Below are positions 53,106 through 61,339 of a stretch of DNA of 64,000 nucleotides, in pieces (the stretch's first letter is position 1; every line of letters starts with the position of its first letter). Position numbers and translations under genes: made by a program. Origin of the DNA: Mycobacterium colombiense (GTDB taxonomy: Bacteria > Actinomycetota > Actinomycetes > Mycobacteriales > Mycobacteriaceae); assembly GCF_001665835.1 (NCBI RefSeq), contig NZ_LZSX01000011.1, positions 20,898-84,897 on the forward strand, given 5' to 3'. The notes under the pieces are model-generated. The model was not told the origin of the DNA, searched no databases, and saw nothing but the letters and a program-made list of their open reading frames with translations.

Positions 53106-53553
53106 CCCGCCTGGAGGAGATAGGGGGTAATCGTTCGAGTTCGCGAAGGTGATCGACGATCGCCGCCAGGCTGTTCAGAGCCTGGGCAGTCAAGCCGGAT
53201 GCACGAGCCGCCAGATCGCGCACTCCGTTGTCGCGCAACGCCTGCAAAAGATTCAATTGCGCCTCGATCGCCGGGTCGGTGCCACGATCTATCAGATAGG
53301 ACGGCGGCACGCCGAAAAAGTCGGCGATCGCCCGTAAATGGGCGACGGTGGGGTTTGTTTTGAGGCCGCTTCTGAGTTGCCAGAGGTAAGCCGGGCTGAT
53401 CGGGACGCCGGTTTTATCGGTGATTGCCGCCGCGGCGGCGGCGTTGGAAAGCGGGGGGGCGCCCGCCTTGCGCATCAGCTCGAAGAGCTTGTTCAGGCGT
53501 GCTGCCAGCCCGCTGTCATCCGGCCCGTTGGCCTCGACGCCATCGACTTTCAA
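53074..53553 (-). CDS. XRE-family regulator, EspR-like
   Basis: 159 residues. Helix-turn-helix region NAAAAAAITDKTGVPISPAYLWQLRSGLKTNPTVAHLRAIADFFGVPPSYLID, followed by a C-terminal helical part (LNLLQALRDNGVRDLAARASGLTAQALNSLAAIVDHLREL). The layout, including a C-terminal dimer region with GVRxLAxRAxGL, resembles EspR of M. tuberculosis. It probably represses this operon and perhaps neighbours, and is the likely target of the adjacent protease. ATG 53553. Confidence 0.87.
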   Translation of the reverse strand: MKVDGVEANGPDDSGLAARLNKLFELMRKAGAPPLSNAAAAAAITDKTGVPISPAYLWQLRSGLKTNPTVAHLRAIADFFGVPPSYLIDRGTDPAIEAQLNLLQALRDNGVRDLAARASGLTAQALNSLAAIVDHLRELERLPPISSRRDDQLDAGIKR

Positions 53554-54637
53554 TGCACTCTCATTTCATGCGAACGCCAGCAGTGTGTACCCATGTTACA
53601 GGCTCACGCAATCACGATGGACCCCCATTCGCCACGCAAATGCTTTCAGGTGCACGCCCGTGACCTCGGGATCTGTGCCTGGTGAAGCGCTTCACGGTGT
53701 TTATCCACAGGGGCGTTTCGTTCCGTTTTACATTTTCATCAACGTACGGTTGAATGCGTGACGTGTACTGCTGTGTACAGTTCGCCACCAGGTCTCCAAA
53801 CCGTGAGCCTGCGATCGACGAGCTCGTTGCCGTGCCCGGAGGCCCGGCTTTGCTGGCGAGCACCGTGGGGCCAATGCGATCGCGCGGGATCGACCTTCGA
53901 CCATGGGCACCCGATGCTCTTGGCGTTTCACATCTCGCGCAGCCGCTCACATCCCGCGCAGCCGCGTGTTCCGCGCTGGCGAAGCAACGCACGGCGAATT
54001 GGACCAGCATGGCAAGGGGTCGTGACGAAGGACAGCAAAGTCGAGCCGAGGCTTGAAGGCCGTCACGAACCACCCCCGGCGTTGTGTACACGGCGCCCGA
54101 CTCAGATACCGAGGCGCCACTAAAAGCTGAATTCCCCGAGCTGGCCGACACCGTCGGCGCTGTTAGCCAGTGTTGCAATCCAAGACCTGAAATTTCTCAG
54201 GCGTCGCTTCGGTCAGCGATCTCATCCGAAGTGGCGCGTTGCGTCTTTTGTTTGCTGTGTACCCCTCCCCAAGGCTGGTGCAGATCTATGAAACACCTGT
54301 ATAACCCGTACAATAATTTACACCGGTGTCGAATCCCGGTGGCGGAAGTGCCTTTGCTGTCGCGCCAATATAGGGGTATATTTCTGGCAAATACTGGACT
54401 GCAGAAGGAGTTGGGTCCGGTGCATACGAAGAGCGAGTTGATGCGGTCGCCGGTGGGCAGGCTGCTGCGTCGGTCGCCGGGACGCAATCACAATCGGTCG
54501 CCAGCTCATCCCGTGGCTGTCGTCGCTGGGGATTGTGGTGGGCCCGTTCGGGATTCAAGACGCCGCCCACTCGGCGCGTGCCTGGCTATGCGAAAAGCCT
54601 TGACGCCCAAGCCCCCTCAGCAAGTCTAGGGTTAAAA
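53554..54637. promoter_or_regulatory. 1-kb motif-rich intergenic region
   Basis: No reliable gene. It separates the divergent XRE operon from the LAL regulators. Contents: a perfect 14-bp palindrome GTGAAGCGCTTCAC (53682-53695); TTATCCACA (53701-53709), equal to the E. coli DnaA-box consensus; four TGTGTAC motifs on the plus strand (53584, 53772, 54083, 54256); TACAAT (54309-54314) beside palindrome ACACCGGTGT (54320-54329); and an AATATA-GGGG-TATATT repeat (54367-54382). A TAGGGT -10-like element (54627-54632) ends five bases before GTG 54638. Short open frames here show no family resemblance. Confidence 0.5.
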
Positions 54638-57349
54638 GTGCCGGGCGAAGGCGGGTCGGCGTGGCCCATTGTGGGCCGCGATGTGGAGCTGCGGCGGTCA
54701 CTGGCGGCGCTGAACAACTCGGAGTTCCACGGGGTGGCGCTGGTCGGCGACAGCGGGGTGGGTAAGTCCACCCTGGCCCGGATGCTGGCCAAGACGGTTG
54801 AGGCGGCAGGGCGCACCATGAGATTCGCGCTGGGCACTCAAACGGGTTGCGCTGTGCCGCTGGGCGCGTTTTCCCGCGCGGTAAGCCTTCAGGTGGCGCA
54901 CGAACCGGCGGTCATGCTGGCCGCCGCGCATGACACCTTGGGTAAGGACAAGAATCTGGTGGTGGTGGTGGATGACGCGCAGTTGCTCGATCCGCTGTCG
55001 GCCACGTTGATCAATCAGCTCGCTGCCGGCCGTAGTGCGCGGTTGATCCTGACGATCCGGTCGCGTGAGCCGGTGCTGGATGCGGTGACTGCGTTGTTGA
55101 AAGAGCGCATCTTGCTGACCGTCCATGTGGAACCGTTCACCCGCGAGCAGACCGGCCTATTGGCCGGCGCCGTTCTGGGCGGTGTGGTCGAGGCGGGGTT
55201 GGTTGATGAGTTGTTTGAGCGCAGTGCGGGAAATCTTCTGCTGCTGCGGGGTTTTCTGACCGCGGGCCGGGAAACTGGGGCATTGGTTCGCACACAGGAA
55301 GGCTGGCAACTGCGGGGCCCGCTGGGCGCAGATCGCGAACTTCGCGATGTTCTGGGATTTCGGCTGCAATCGCTGAGCCCAGAGGAGTTGGAGGTGGTGG
55401 AGCTCTTAGCCACCGCCGAGCGGCTGAAGTGGGAGATCCTGCGTCGCATCTGCGATGCAGAGGCCGTCGCAACTCTGGAGCGTCGTGGTCTGATCCAGTT
55501 GGTTGCCGACGGATCTCATACCGTGGCGCAGTTGAGTCATCCGATGCTCGGTGAAGCCGCGACCCGGCACGCTGGAATGGTGCGCGCCCGGCAACTCAAC
55601 GGCAAAATCGCGCGAGCTCTACAGAAGCATGAGCGGGCCGCGGGGCGGCGGCGACTGCGGCAGCCCGCCCTGCAAGGCCGGATCCGCTTGGCGCAGTTCA
55701 TGATCCACAGCGACTTGGAGCCCGACCTCGATGTGGTCATCGAGGCGGCGCAGGACGCGCTGGCGTTGTCGAATGTGGCGCTGGGTGAGGAACTGGCGAG
55801 GTTTGCGGTCGATCGTGGTGGTGGCCTGCCGGCCGCGTTGGTGCTTGCCGAGGCGGTGAGTTGGCAGGGCCGCGGCGACGAGGCGGACTCGGTGCTGGCG
55901 GACGCCGAACCCGACGGCGGTGACGACTGGCTGACCGCGCGATGGGGCTGCCTGCGCGCCGCCAACTTTTTCTGGGGCTGCGCGGACGTCGAAGCCGCCA
56001 CTCGGGAACTCGATGACGTGAAGAAGCGTGTTTCGTCCGAGGCCGGCCTGAGCCTCATCAACGCGTTGGAGCTGTCCATGGGCTACTTCCATGGGGACGT
56101 CGAGACGACGATCGAGCTTGGGCCGGGCCTGTGCGAGTCCGATGCAATGCCGGTGGCGACCGTGTGGGCGGTTTTCCCGACCTGCGGCGCATTGGCGGCG
56201 GCCGGGCGTTTCTCCGAAGTCGGCCGCATCGCGGACGTCGGGCTGCGTGCGGCCGTGCTGTGCGGATTGGGGCCGCATCGATTCAACATCGGCATGACCG
56301 AGATCATGGCTGCGACGGCGGCAGGGGATGATTGCGCGGCGGAGCGAATCTACAAGCGTTACGCCGCGATGGCCGGCGGTCATCCCGCAGCGGAGGCCAT
56401 GGTTGACGCGATGCTGGGGCTCGTTCGACTCACCCGCGGTGAGCTGACCTCGGCGTGCGCATTGTTCGCCAGTTCAATCGCTGTGTTCGCGAAGGGTTTT
56501 GCGTCGCCTTGGTTGGTGGTGGCGGGGGCCTGGCAAGCCCAGGCCGAGGGGGCGCGCGGTGACAGCGCGGCGGCCACCGCGGCGTTGCGACGCGCGGACA
56601 AAGCGTACGGACCGCATGTTGCGGTGTTTGTGCCCGAACTCGAACTTGCCCGCGCCTGGGAGCGGGCAGCGGCCGGCGACTCGAAGGCAGCCCAGACGCA
56701 TGCGATGCAAGCGGCGGAGATCGCGCGCGCCGCGGGGACGTACGTGACGGAGATGCGGGCACGCCATGCAGCGGTCCGCTTCGGCGATCGTTCTCAGGCC
56801 GTGAGACTGGAGAAACTTGCCCGTGTGTTGGACACGGCGCTGGCCGGGGCAGTCGCCGATCATGCTCGCGGTTTGGCGCAACACGACGGCAATCTGCTCG
56901 ATGCCGCGGCACATCTCTTCGCCGATCTCGGCGCCCAAGCTTGTGCCGCCGACGCAGCGGCGCAGGCGGCCGGCGAACATGCCCGCCGGGGCGACCGCGG
57001 TAAGAGATTCGAGTCGTCGACCTGGGCGCACGCCCTGGCCAGGCGTTGCGAGTTGCGCACGCCTGCGCTCGAGGCCGCGATGTGCCCGCTTCCCTTCAGC
57101 GACCGCGAGCGTCAGATCGTGAGTTTGGTCGCGGCCGGTTTGTCGAACCGTGAAATCGCCGAGCGGTTGGTCATTTCGGTACGGACGGTGGAGGGACACC
57201 TCTATCGCCTTTTCGCCAAGATCGGCGTCAACAGCCGCGACCAACTCGCCTTGCTGACAACCCGAGAGCCTTCTGCAGGAGGCCCGTTGTTAGGCGGCGG
57301 CATACGGTCGCTCGGTCGCGGGGACGACGTTCACCCCTATGCAGGCTAA
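54638..57349 (+). CDS. LAL-type LuxR regulator with ATPase domain (copy 1)
   Basis: 903 residues from GTG 54638 (the frame is open to 54533; similarity to the paralogue begins at WPIVGRD). N-terminal AAA/STAND ATPase: Walker [10 protein letters not shown] (Lys43) and Walker B LVVVVDDAQLLD; a long helical repeat middle; and a C-terminal LuxR HTH ([43 protein letters not shown]). Such large ATP-binding LuxR proteins activate secondary-metabolite or sugar operons after ligand binding. The second copy follows 394 bases downstream. Confidence 0.92.
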   Translation: MPGEGGSAWPIVGRDVELRRSLAALNNSEFHGVALVGDSGVGKSTLARMLAKTVEAAGRTMRFALGTQTGCAVPLGAFSRAVSLQVAHEPAVMLAAAHDTLGKDKNLVVVVDDAQLLDPLSATLINQLAAGRSARLILTIRSREPVLDAVTALLKERILLTVHVEPFTREQTGLLAGAVLGGVVEAGLVDELFERSAGNLLLLRGFLTAGRETGALVRTQEGWQLRGPLGADRELRDVLGFRLQSLSPEELEVVELLATAERLKWEILRRICDAEAVATLERRGLIQLVADGSHTVAQLSHPMLGEAATRHAGMVRARQLNGKIARALQKHERAAGRRRLRQPALQGRIRLAQFMIHSDLEPDLDVVIEAAQDALALSNVALGEELARFAVDRGGGLPAALVLAEAVSWQGRGDEADSVLADAEPDGGDDWLTARWGCLRAANFFWGCADVEAATRELDDVKKRVSSEAGLSLINALELSMGYFHGDVETTIELGPGLCESDAMPVATVWAVFPTCGALAAAGRFSEVGRIADVGLRAAVLCGLGPHRFNIGMTEIMAATAAGDDCAAERIYKRYAAMAGGHPAAEAMVDAMLGLVRLTRGELTSACALFASSIAVFAKGFASPWLVVAGAWQAQAEGARGDSAAATAALRRADKAYGPHVAVFVPELELARAWERAAAGDSKAAQTHAMQAAEIARAAGTYVTEMRARHAAVRFGDRSQAVRLEKLARVLDTALAGAVADHARGLAQHDGNLLDAAAHLFADLGAQACAADAAAQAAGEHARRGDRGKRFESSTWAHALARRCELRTPALEAAMCPLPFSDRERQIVSLVAAGLSNREIAERLVISVRTVEGHLYRLFAKIGVNSRDQLALLTTREPSAGGPLLGGGIRSLGRGDDVHPYAG

Positions 57350-57743
57350 GTTTTTATAGGCAACCTATGGGTTTAAGGGCCCGCTACTCTAACTCGGCGC
57401 GCATACCACTCGACTTCTCTGAAGATTCCGGCGACGCTCTCTCGAGCGGCCATAGGCTCCGGCGCATGATAGGTAGTCGAAAGCACACCATCGTGACCGC
57501 CGGTCACGATGTCGCTCCGTCCGGACCCGCAGATACGGTCCCGCCGAGAGGATTTCAGGTAGTCGAGGACGTGATCCCGTCGGCCTGCTCGGACACGCCC
57601 TCGGATTCCGATGATTTCTTCGCGCTTTATCTGGCAGCGGCGCGTTCCGGCGTTATGTAGCGCCGCGAGCTCGACGGGTCGGCCGGCGAATGCGAACGGC
57701 AATCGCGGCCGACGGTGAGCGAGCCAGCAACAGTCTGGTTGCC
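57350..57743. promoter_or_regulatory. Gap between the LAL genes with a 23-bp inverted repeat
   Basis: About 390 bases. CATCGTGACC / GGTCACGATG with 10-base arms and a 3-base spacer (57489-57511) is a strong dyad, typical of a dimeric repressor operator. A 97-codon open frame (57367-57660) spans it but has no recognisable product. The first few bases after copy 1 are AT-rich. Confidence 0.6.
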
Positions 57744-60419
57744 ATGTCGGCACCTCGGTGGGAGTGGGAGATACATCATTTGACGCAACGGGTTAATGGG
57801 TCGACGTGGCCCATCGTGGGACGCGATGTGGAGTTCCGGCGCTCGCTCGCGGCGCTCAACAACGGGGACTTCAACGGCGTGGCATTGGTCGGGGACAGCG
57901 GGGTGGGCAAGTCCACCCTGGCGCGCATGCTGGCCAAGACGGTGGAGGCGGCAGGGCGCACGGTGCGATTCGCGCTGGGCACTCAAACGGGTTGTGCTGT
58001 GCCGCTGGGCGCATTTTCCCGCGTGGTGAGCCTCGGAGTGGGACATGAACCGGCGATCATGCTGGCGGCTGCGCACAACACCCTGGGCCAGGACAAGAAC
58101 CTGGTGGTGATGGTCGACGAGGCGCAGTTGCTCGATCCCTTGTCGGCCACGTTGATCAATCAACTTGCGGCCGGCCGAAGTGCGCGGTTGATCGTGACGA
58201 TCCGGTCCGGCGATCCGGTCTTGGATGCGGTGACGGCGTTGTTGAAAGAGCGCATGTTGCTGACCGTTCACATCGATCCCTTCACCCGCGAGCAGACCGG
58301 CCTATTGGCCGACACGGTCCTGGGTGGTCCGGTCGAGTCTGGGCTGGTTGACGAGTTGTATGAACGCAGTGCGGGAAATCTGTTGCTGCTACGCGGTTTT
58401 CTCACCGCGGGCCGGGAAAGCGGGGCTTTGGTACACACCGATCGGGGCTGGCATCTTCAGGGCCCGCTGCGCCCGGATCGCGAGCTCAATGATGCTTTGG
58501 AATTTCAGCTGCAATCGCTGACTTCTGCGGAACTGGAGGTGGTGGAGCTCTTGGCCACCGCCGAATTGTTGGAGTTGGAGATCCTGCGTGACATCTGCGA
58601 TGCGGATGCAATGGCAAACCTGGAGCGCCGTGGTCTGATCCAGTTGGTTGCCGACGGATCCCACACCGTGGCGCAATTGCATCACCCCATGCTCGGTGAA
58701 GCCGCGGTCCGCCATGCCGGCGTGGTGCGCTCGCGGCAACTCAACGGCATATTGGCGAAAGTTCTTCGACGGCATCTGCGGGCGGCGGGGCGACGCTCGC
58801 AGATCTCTGATCCTCGTGGCCATATCCAACTGGCGCAGTTCATGATGCGCAGCGACTTGGAGCCCGACCTCGATGTGGCCGTCAAGGCGGCGGCGGATGC
58901 GTTGGCGTTGTCGAATGTGGCGCTGGGTGAGGAACTGGCGAGGTTCGCGGTCGATCGTGGTGGTGGCCTGCCGGCCGCGTTGGTGCTTGCCGAGGCGGTG
59001 AGTTGGCAGGGCCGCGGCGACGAGGCCGAGGCCATCCTTCTAGACGTCGACGTCGATGACGCCGACGAGTGGTTGATTGCGCGGTGGGGTTGTTTGCGCG
59101 CTGCGAACCTGGCATGGGGATGCGGTGACGCCGAAACGGCGATGCGGGTACTCACCGAGGTGAAACAGCGTCTCGTGACCGAGGGCGGTCTCGAGCTGAT
59201 CAATGCTTTCGAGGTTTCGATCGGGTTCTTCCGCGGCGACATTGAGACGACGATCGAGCTTGGGCCCGGGCTGTGTGAGCCCGGTGTAGTGCCGATGGCG
59301 ACCGTGTGGGCGGCCGTCGCGACATGCGGTGCACTGATGGCGGCCGGACGTTTCTCCGAAGTCGGCCCCATAGCCGCTGCCGGCGTGCGCGCTACGACGC
59401 TCTGCAGGGCGGGAGCGCAGCGGTTCGCCATCGGACTGGCCGAGGTTATGGTTGCGACCGCCTCCGGTGACTATCCGGCAGCCGACCGACTCCACAAGCG
59501 TTACGCCGCACTGGCTACCGGCCTTCCCACAGCTGAGGCCATGGTCGACGCGATGCTCGGGCTCGTGCAGGTTACCCGCGGTGAGCTCTCGACCGCGTGC
59601 GCCACTCTCGACCGGTCCATTTCGCAACTGTCCCAAGGCTTTCCGTCGCCTTGGCTGCTGGTGGTGGCCGCCCTACTGGCCCAGGCCGAGGGGACGCGCG
59701 GGGACGGTGCGGCGGCCGCGGCGGCGTTGCGGCGTGCGGAGGAAGCATACGGACCACATGTTGCGGTGTTCTTGCCTGAACTCGAACTCGCCCGGGCCTG
59801 GGAGCGGGCAGCGGCAGGCGACACGGCGGGCGCCCAGACACATGCGATGCAAGCGGCGCAGATCGCGCGGACAGCCGGGATGCACGTGGCCGAGATGCGG
59901 GCACGCCATGCAGCCATTCGCTTCGGCGATCGTTCGCAGGCCACGCGAGTGGATGAGCTCGCCCGAACCTTGAACTCCCCATCGGCACAAGCGGTGGCCA
60001 ACCACGCCCGCGGTCTGGCGCAACACGACGGCGACCTGCTCGATGCCGCGGCCCATCGATTCGCCGACCTCGGCGCATCGGCTTTCGCCGCCGACGCGGC
60101 GGCTCAGGCGGCCGGCGAACATGCCCGCCGGGGCGAACGTCGCAAGGAGGTCGAGTCGTCGACGTGGGCACACGCGTTGGCCAACCAATGCGGGTCAAGC
60201 ACGCCGGCGCTCGAGGCCGCGGCGCACCCCCTTCCCTTCAGCGGACGTGAACGTCAGATCGTCAGTTTGGTCGCGGCCGGGCTGTCCAACCGCGAGATCG
60301 CCGACCGGCTGGTCATTTCGGTACGCACGGTCGAGGGACACTTGTACCGCCTTTTCACCAAACTCGGCATCAACAACCGTGACCAACTCATTCATCTGAT
60401 CAACCGAGATGCGTCGTGA
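57744..60419 (+). CDS. LAL-type LuxR regulator with ATPase domain (copy 2)
   Basis: 891 residues from ATG 57744 (frame open to ATG 57690). Same layout as copy 1: Walker [10 protein letters not shown] (Lys56), Walker [13 protein letters not shown], helical middle, LuxR HTH ([43 protein letters not shown]). Overall similarity to copy 1 is high, with a 124-bp block (58903-59026 against 55761-55884) identical but for one base. It probably regulates the adjacent MbtH-NRPS genes. Confidence 0.92.
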   Translation: MSAPRWEWEIHHLTQRVNGSTWPIVGRDVEFRRSLAALNNGDFNGVALVGDSGVGKSTLARMLAKTVEAAGRTVRFALGTQTGCAVPLGAFSRVVSLGVGHEPAIMLAAAHNTLGQDKNLVVMVDEAQLLDPLSATLINQLAAGRSARLIVTIRSGDPVLDAVTALLKERMLLTVHIDPFTREQTGLLADTVLGGPVESGLVDELYERSAGNLLLLRGFLTAGRESGALVHTDRGWHLQGPLRPDRELNDALEFQLQSLTSAELEVVELLATAELLELEILRDICDADAMANLERRGLIQLVADGSHTVAQLHHPMLGEAAVRHAGVVRSRQLNGILAKVLRRHLRAAGRRSQISDPRGHIQLAQFMMRSDLEPDLDVAVKAAADALALSNVALGEELARFAVDRGGGLPAALVLAEAVSWQGRGDEAEAILLDVDVDDADEWLIARWGCLRAANLAWGCGDAETAMRVLTEVKQRLVTEGGLELINAFEVSIGFFRGDIETTIELGPGLCEPGVVPMATVWAAVATCGALMAAGRFSEVGPIAAAGVRATTLCRAGAQRFAIGLAEVMVATASGDYPAADRLHKRYAALATGLPTAEAMVDAMLGLVQVTRGELSTACATLDRSISQLSQGFPSPWLLVVAALLAQAEGTRGDGAAAAAALRRAEEAYGPHVAVFLPELELARAWERAAAGDTAGAQTHAMQAAQIARTAGMHVAEMRARHAAIRFGDRSQATRVDELARTLNSPSAQAVANHARGLAQHDGDLLDAAAHRFADLGASAFAADAAAQAAGEHARRGERRKEVESSTWAHALANQCGSSTPALEAAAHPLPFSGRERQIVSLVAAGLSNREIADRLVISVRTVEGHLYRLFTKLGINNRDQLIHLINRDAS

Positions 60420-61111
60420 AGCAACAGTTTTTCCGGGCATTGGTCGGGACTCCCGGTAAGGAGTTCCGCCCCTAGCTCGTGGTCCGCCGACGCGTCTGAT
60501 AGCCGCAACCAAGTGAATACCGAAAAAAAGTGAATACCGAAAACCCCTCCTGCACAGGGAGATAGCAGGTGGGATTGTGCCACGCTACCAGCGCGTCCAG
60601 CTGCTGAGCCCGGATTCGTCCGGGACACAAGACGACGACATCGGCACGTCATGACGGACGTTCCGCGGCGACCCATGCCCATTGGGCACCAGCTCGTCCA
60701 GTTACCCATCGGGAACGCGCCCGGACATGAGTAAGGTGCCTTACACGCCGCGCGAGTGTTCAGCACGGATCCCCCGGCCGTCTCGGGTGGGGCCGTGTCG
60801 CCACGTAAGAGCCGAAGCCGGCGGCGTCGACGAAAACTGCTGGTGTACAATGTAATTCGCGACCGAGAGGCTTATTTTCGGTTGTGCAATTTCCTGTCGT
60901 TGTGGAGCCACCACTCTGTCTGCTTGCGCCTACCACTCTATGTGCAGGTCCTGACTACGCTACCGACTTAATAAGCCTGACAACAGGATTGAAACCCACG
61001 ACGCTCTGGGTCATGCACTTCGTCGAGACCGTTTTCGGGCGCCCGGTCAGCAACAGCTAGCTAGTGCACTGAACTATTCGGCTCATGCCAAAGCAAAAAT
61101 TTGGAGGACTT
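60420..61111. other. Intergenic region before mbtH with tandem repeats
   Basis: About 690 bases, no convincing gene. Features seen: a 17-bp unit in tandem (60511-60544) beginning AAGTGAATACCG; palindromes CGTCATGACG (60647-60656) and TGCCCA-T-TGGGCA (60676-60688); TACAAT (60846-60851) as a possible -10; and GGAGG (61103-61107) as the ribosome site for GTG 61112. Confidence 0.5.
60511..60544 (+). repeat. 17-bp tandem direct repeat
   Basis: Two copies of an AAGTGAATACCGAAAA-type unit at 60511 and 60528, identical except for the last base. It lies about 90 bases after the second LAL gene. Confidence 0.8.
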
Positions 61112-61339
61112 GTGAGTGTCAATCCGTTCGACGATGACAATGGCAGCTTTTTCGTCTTGATCAACGACGAAGAGCAGCACAGCCTGTGGCCGGCGTTCGC
61201 TGAGATTCCAGCCGGCTGGCAGATGGTTTACGGGGAAGCGGATCGCGCTGCGTGCCTGCAGTACATCGAGCAGAACTGGGCCGACATCCGTCCGAAAAGT
61301 CTGCGCGAGAGGCTGGTAGCCCGTGGTCTTGATAGTTGA
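61112..61339 (+). CDS. MbtH-like protein
   Basis: 75 residues from GTG 61112: [20 protein letters not shown] opens the MbtH signature, and [23 protein letters not shown] and [20 protein letters not shown] complete it, with the conserved tryptophans. MbtH-like proteins bind and stabilise NRPS adenylation domains. GGAGG lies four bases upstream; ATG 61085 in the same frame is less family-like. It overlaps the NRPS start by 17 bases. Confidence 0.94.
   Translation: MSVNPFDDDNGSFFVLINDEEQHSLWPAFAEIPAGWQMVYGEADRAACLQYIEQNWADIRPKSLRERLVARGLDS

Noticed and set aside
53612..54178. 188-residue minus-strand frame in the 1-kb gap, and overlapping plus-strand frames
   Set aside because: No conserved motifs, several overlapping alternatives and a Ser/Arg-rich composition; motif-rich control DNA is a better reading.
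57367..57660. 97-codon frame between the LAL genes
   Set aside because: No recognisable domain and no good ribosome site; it spans a strong palindrome that looks regulatory.
60392..60971. Short frames on both strands before mbtH
   Set aside because: Arg/Ser-rich sequences without motifs; the region carries repeats and palindromes instead.
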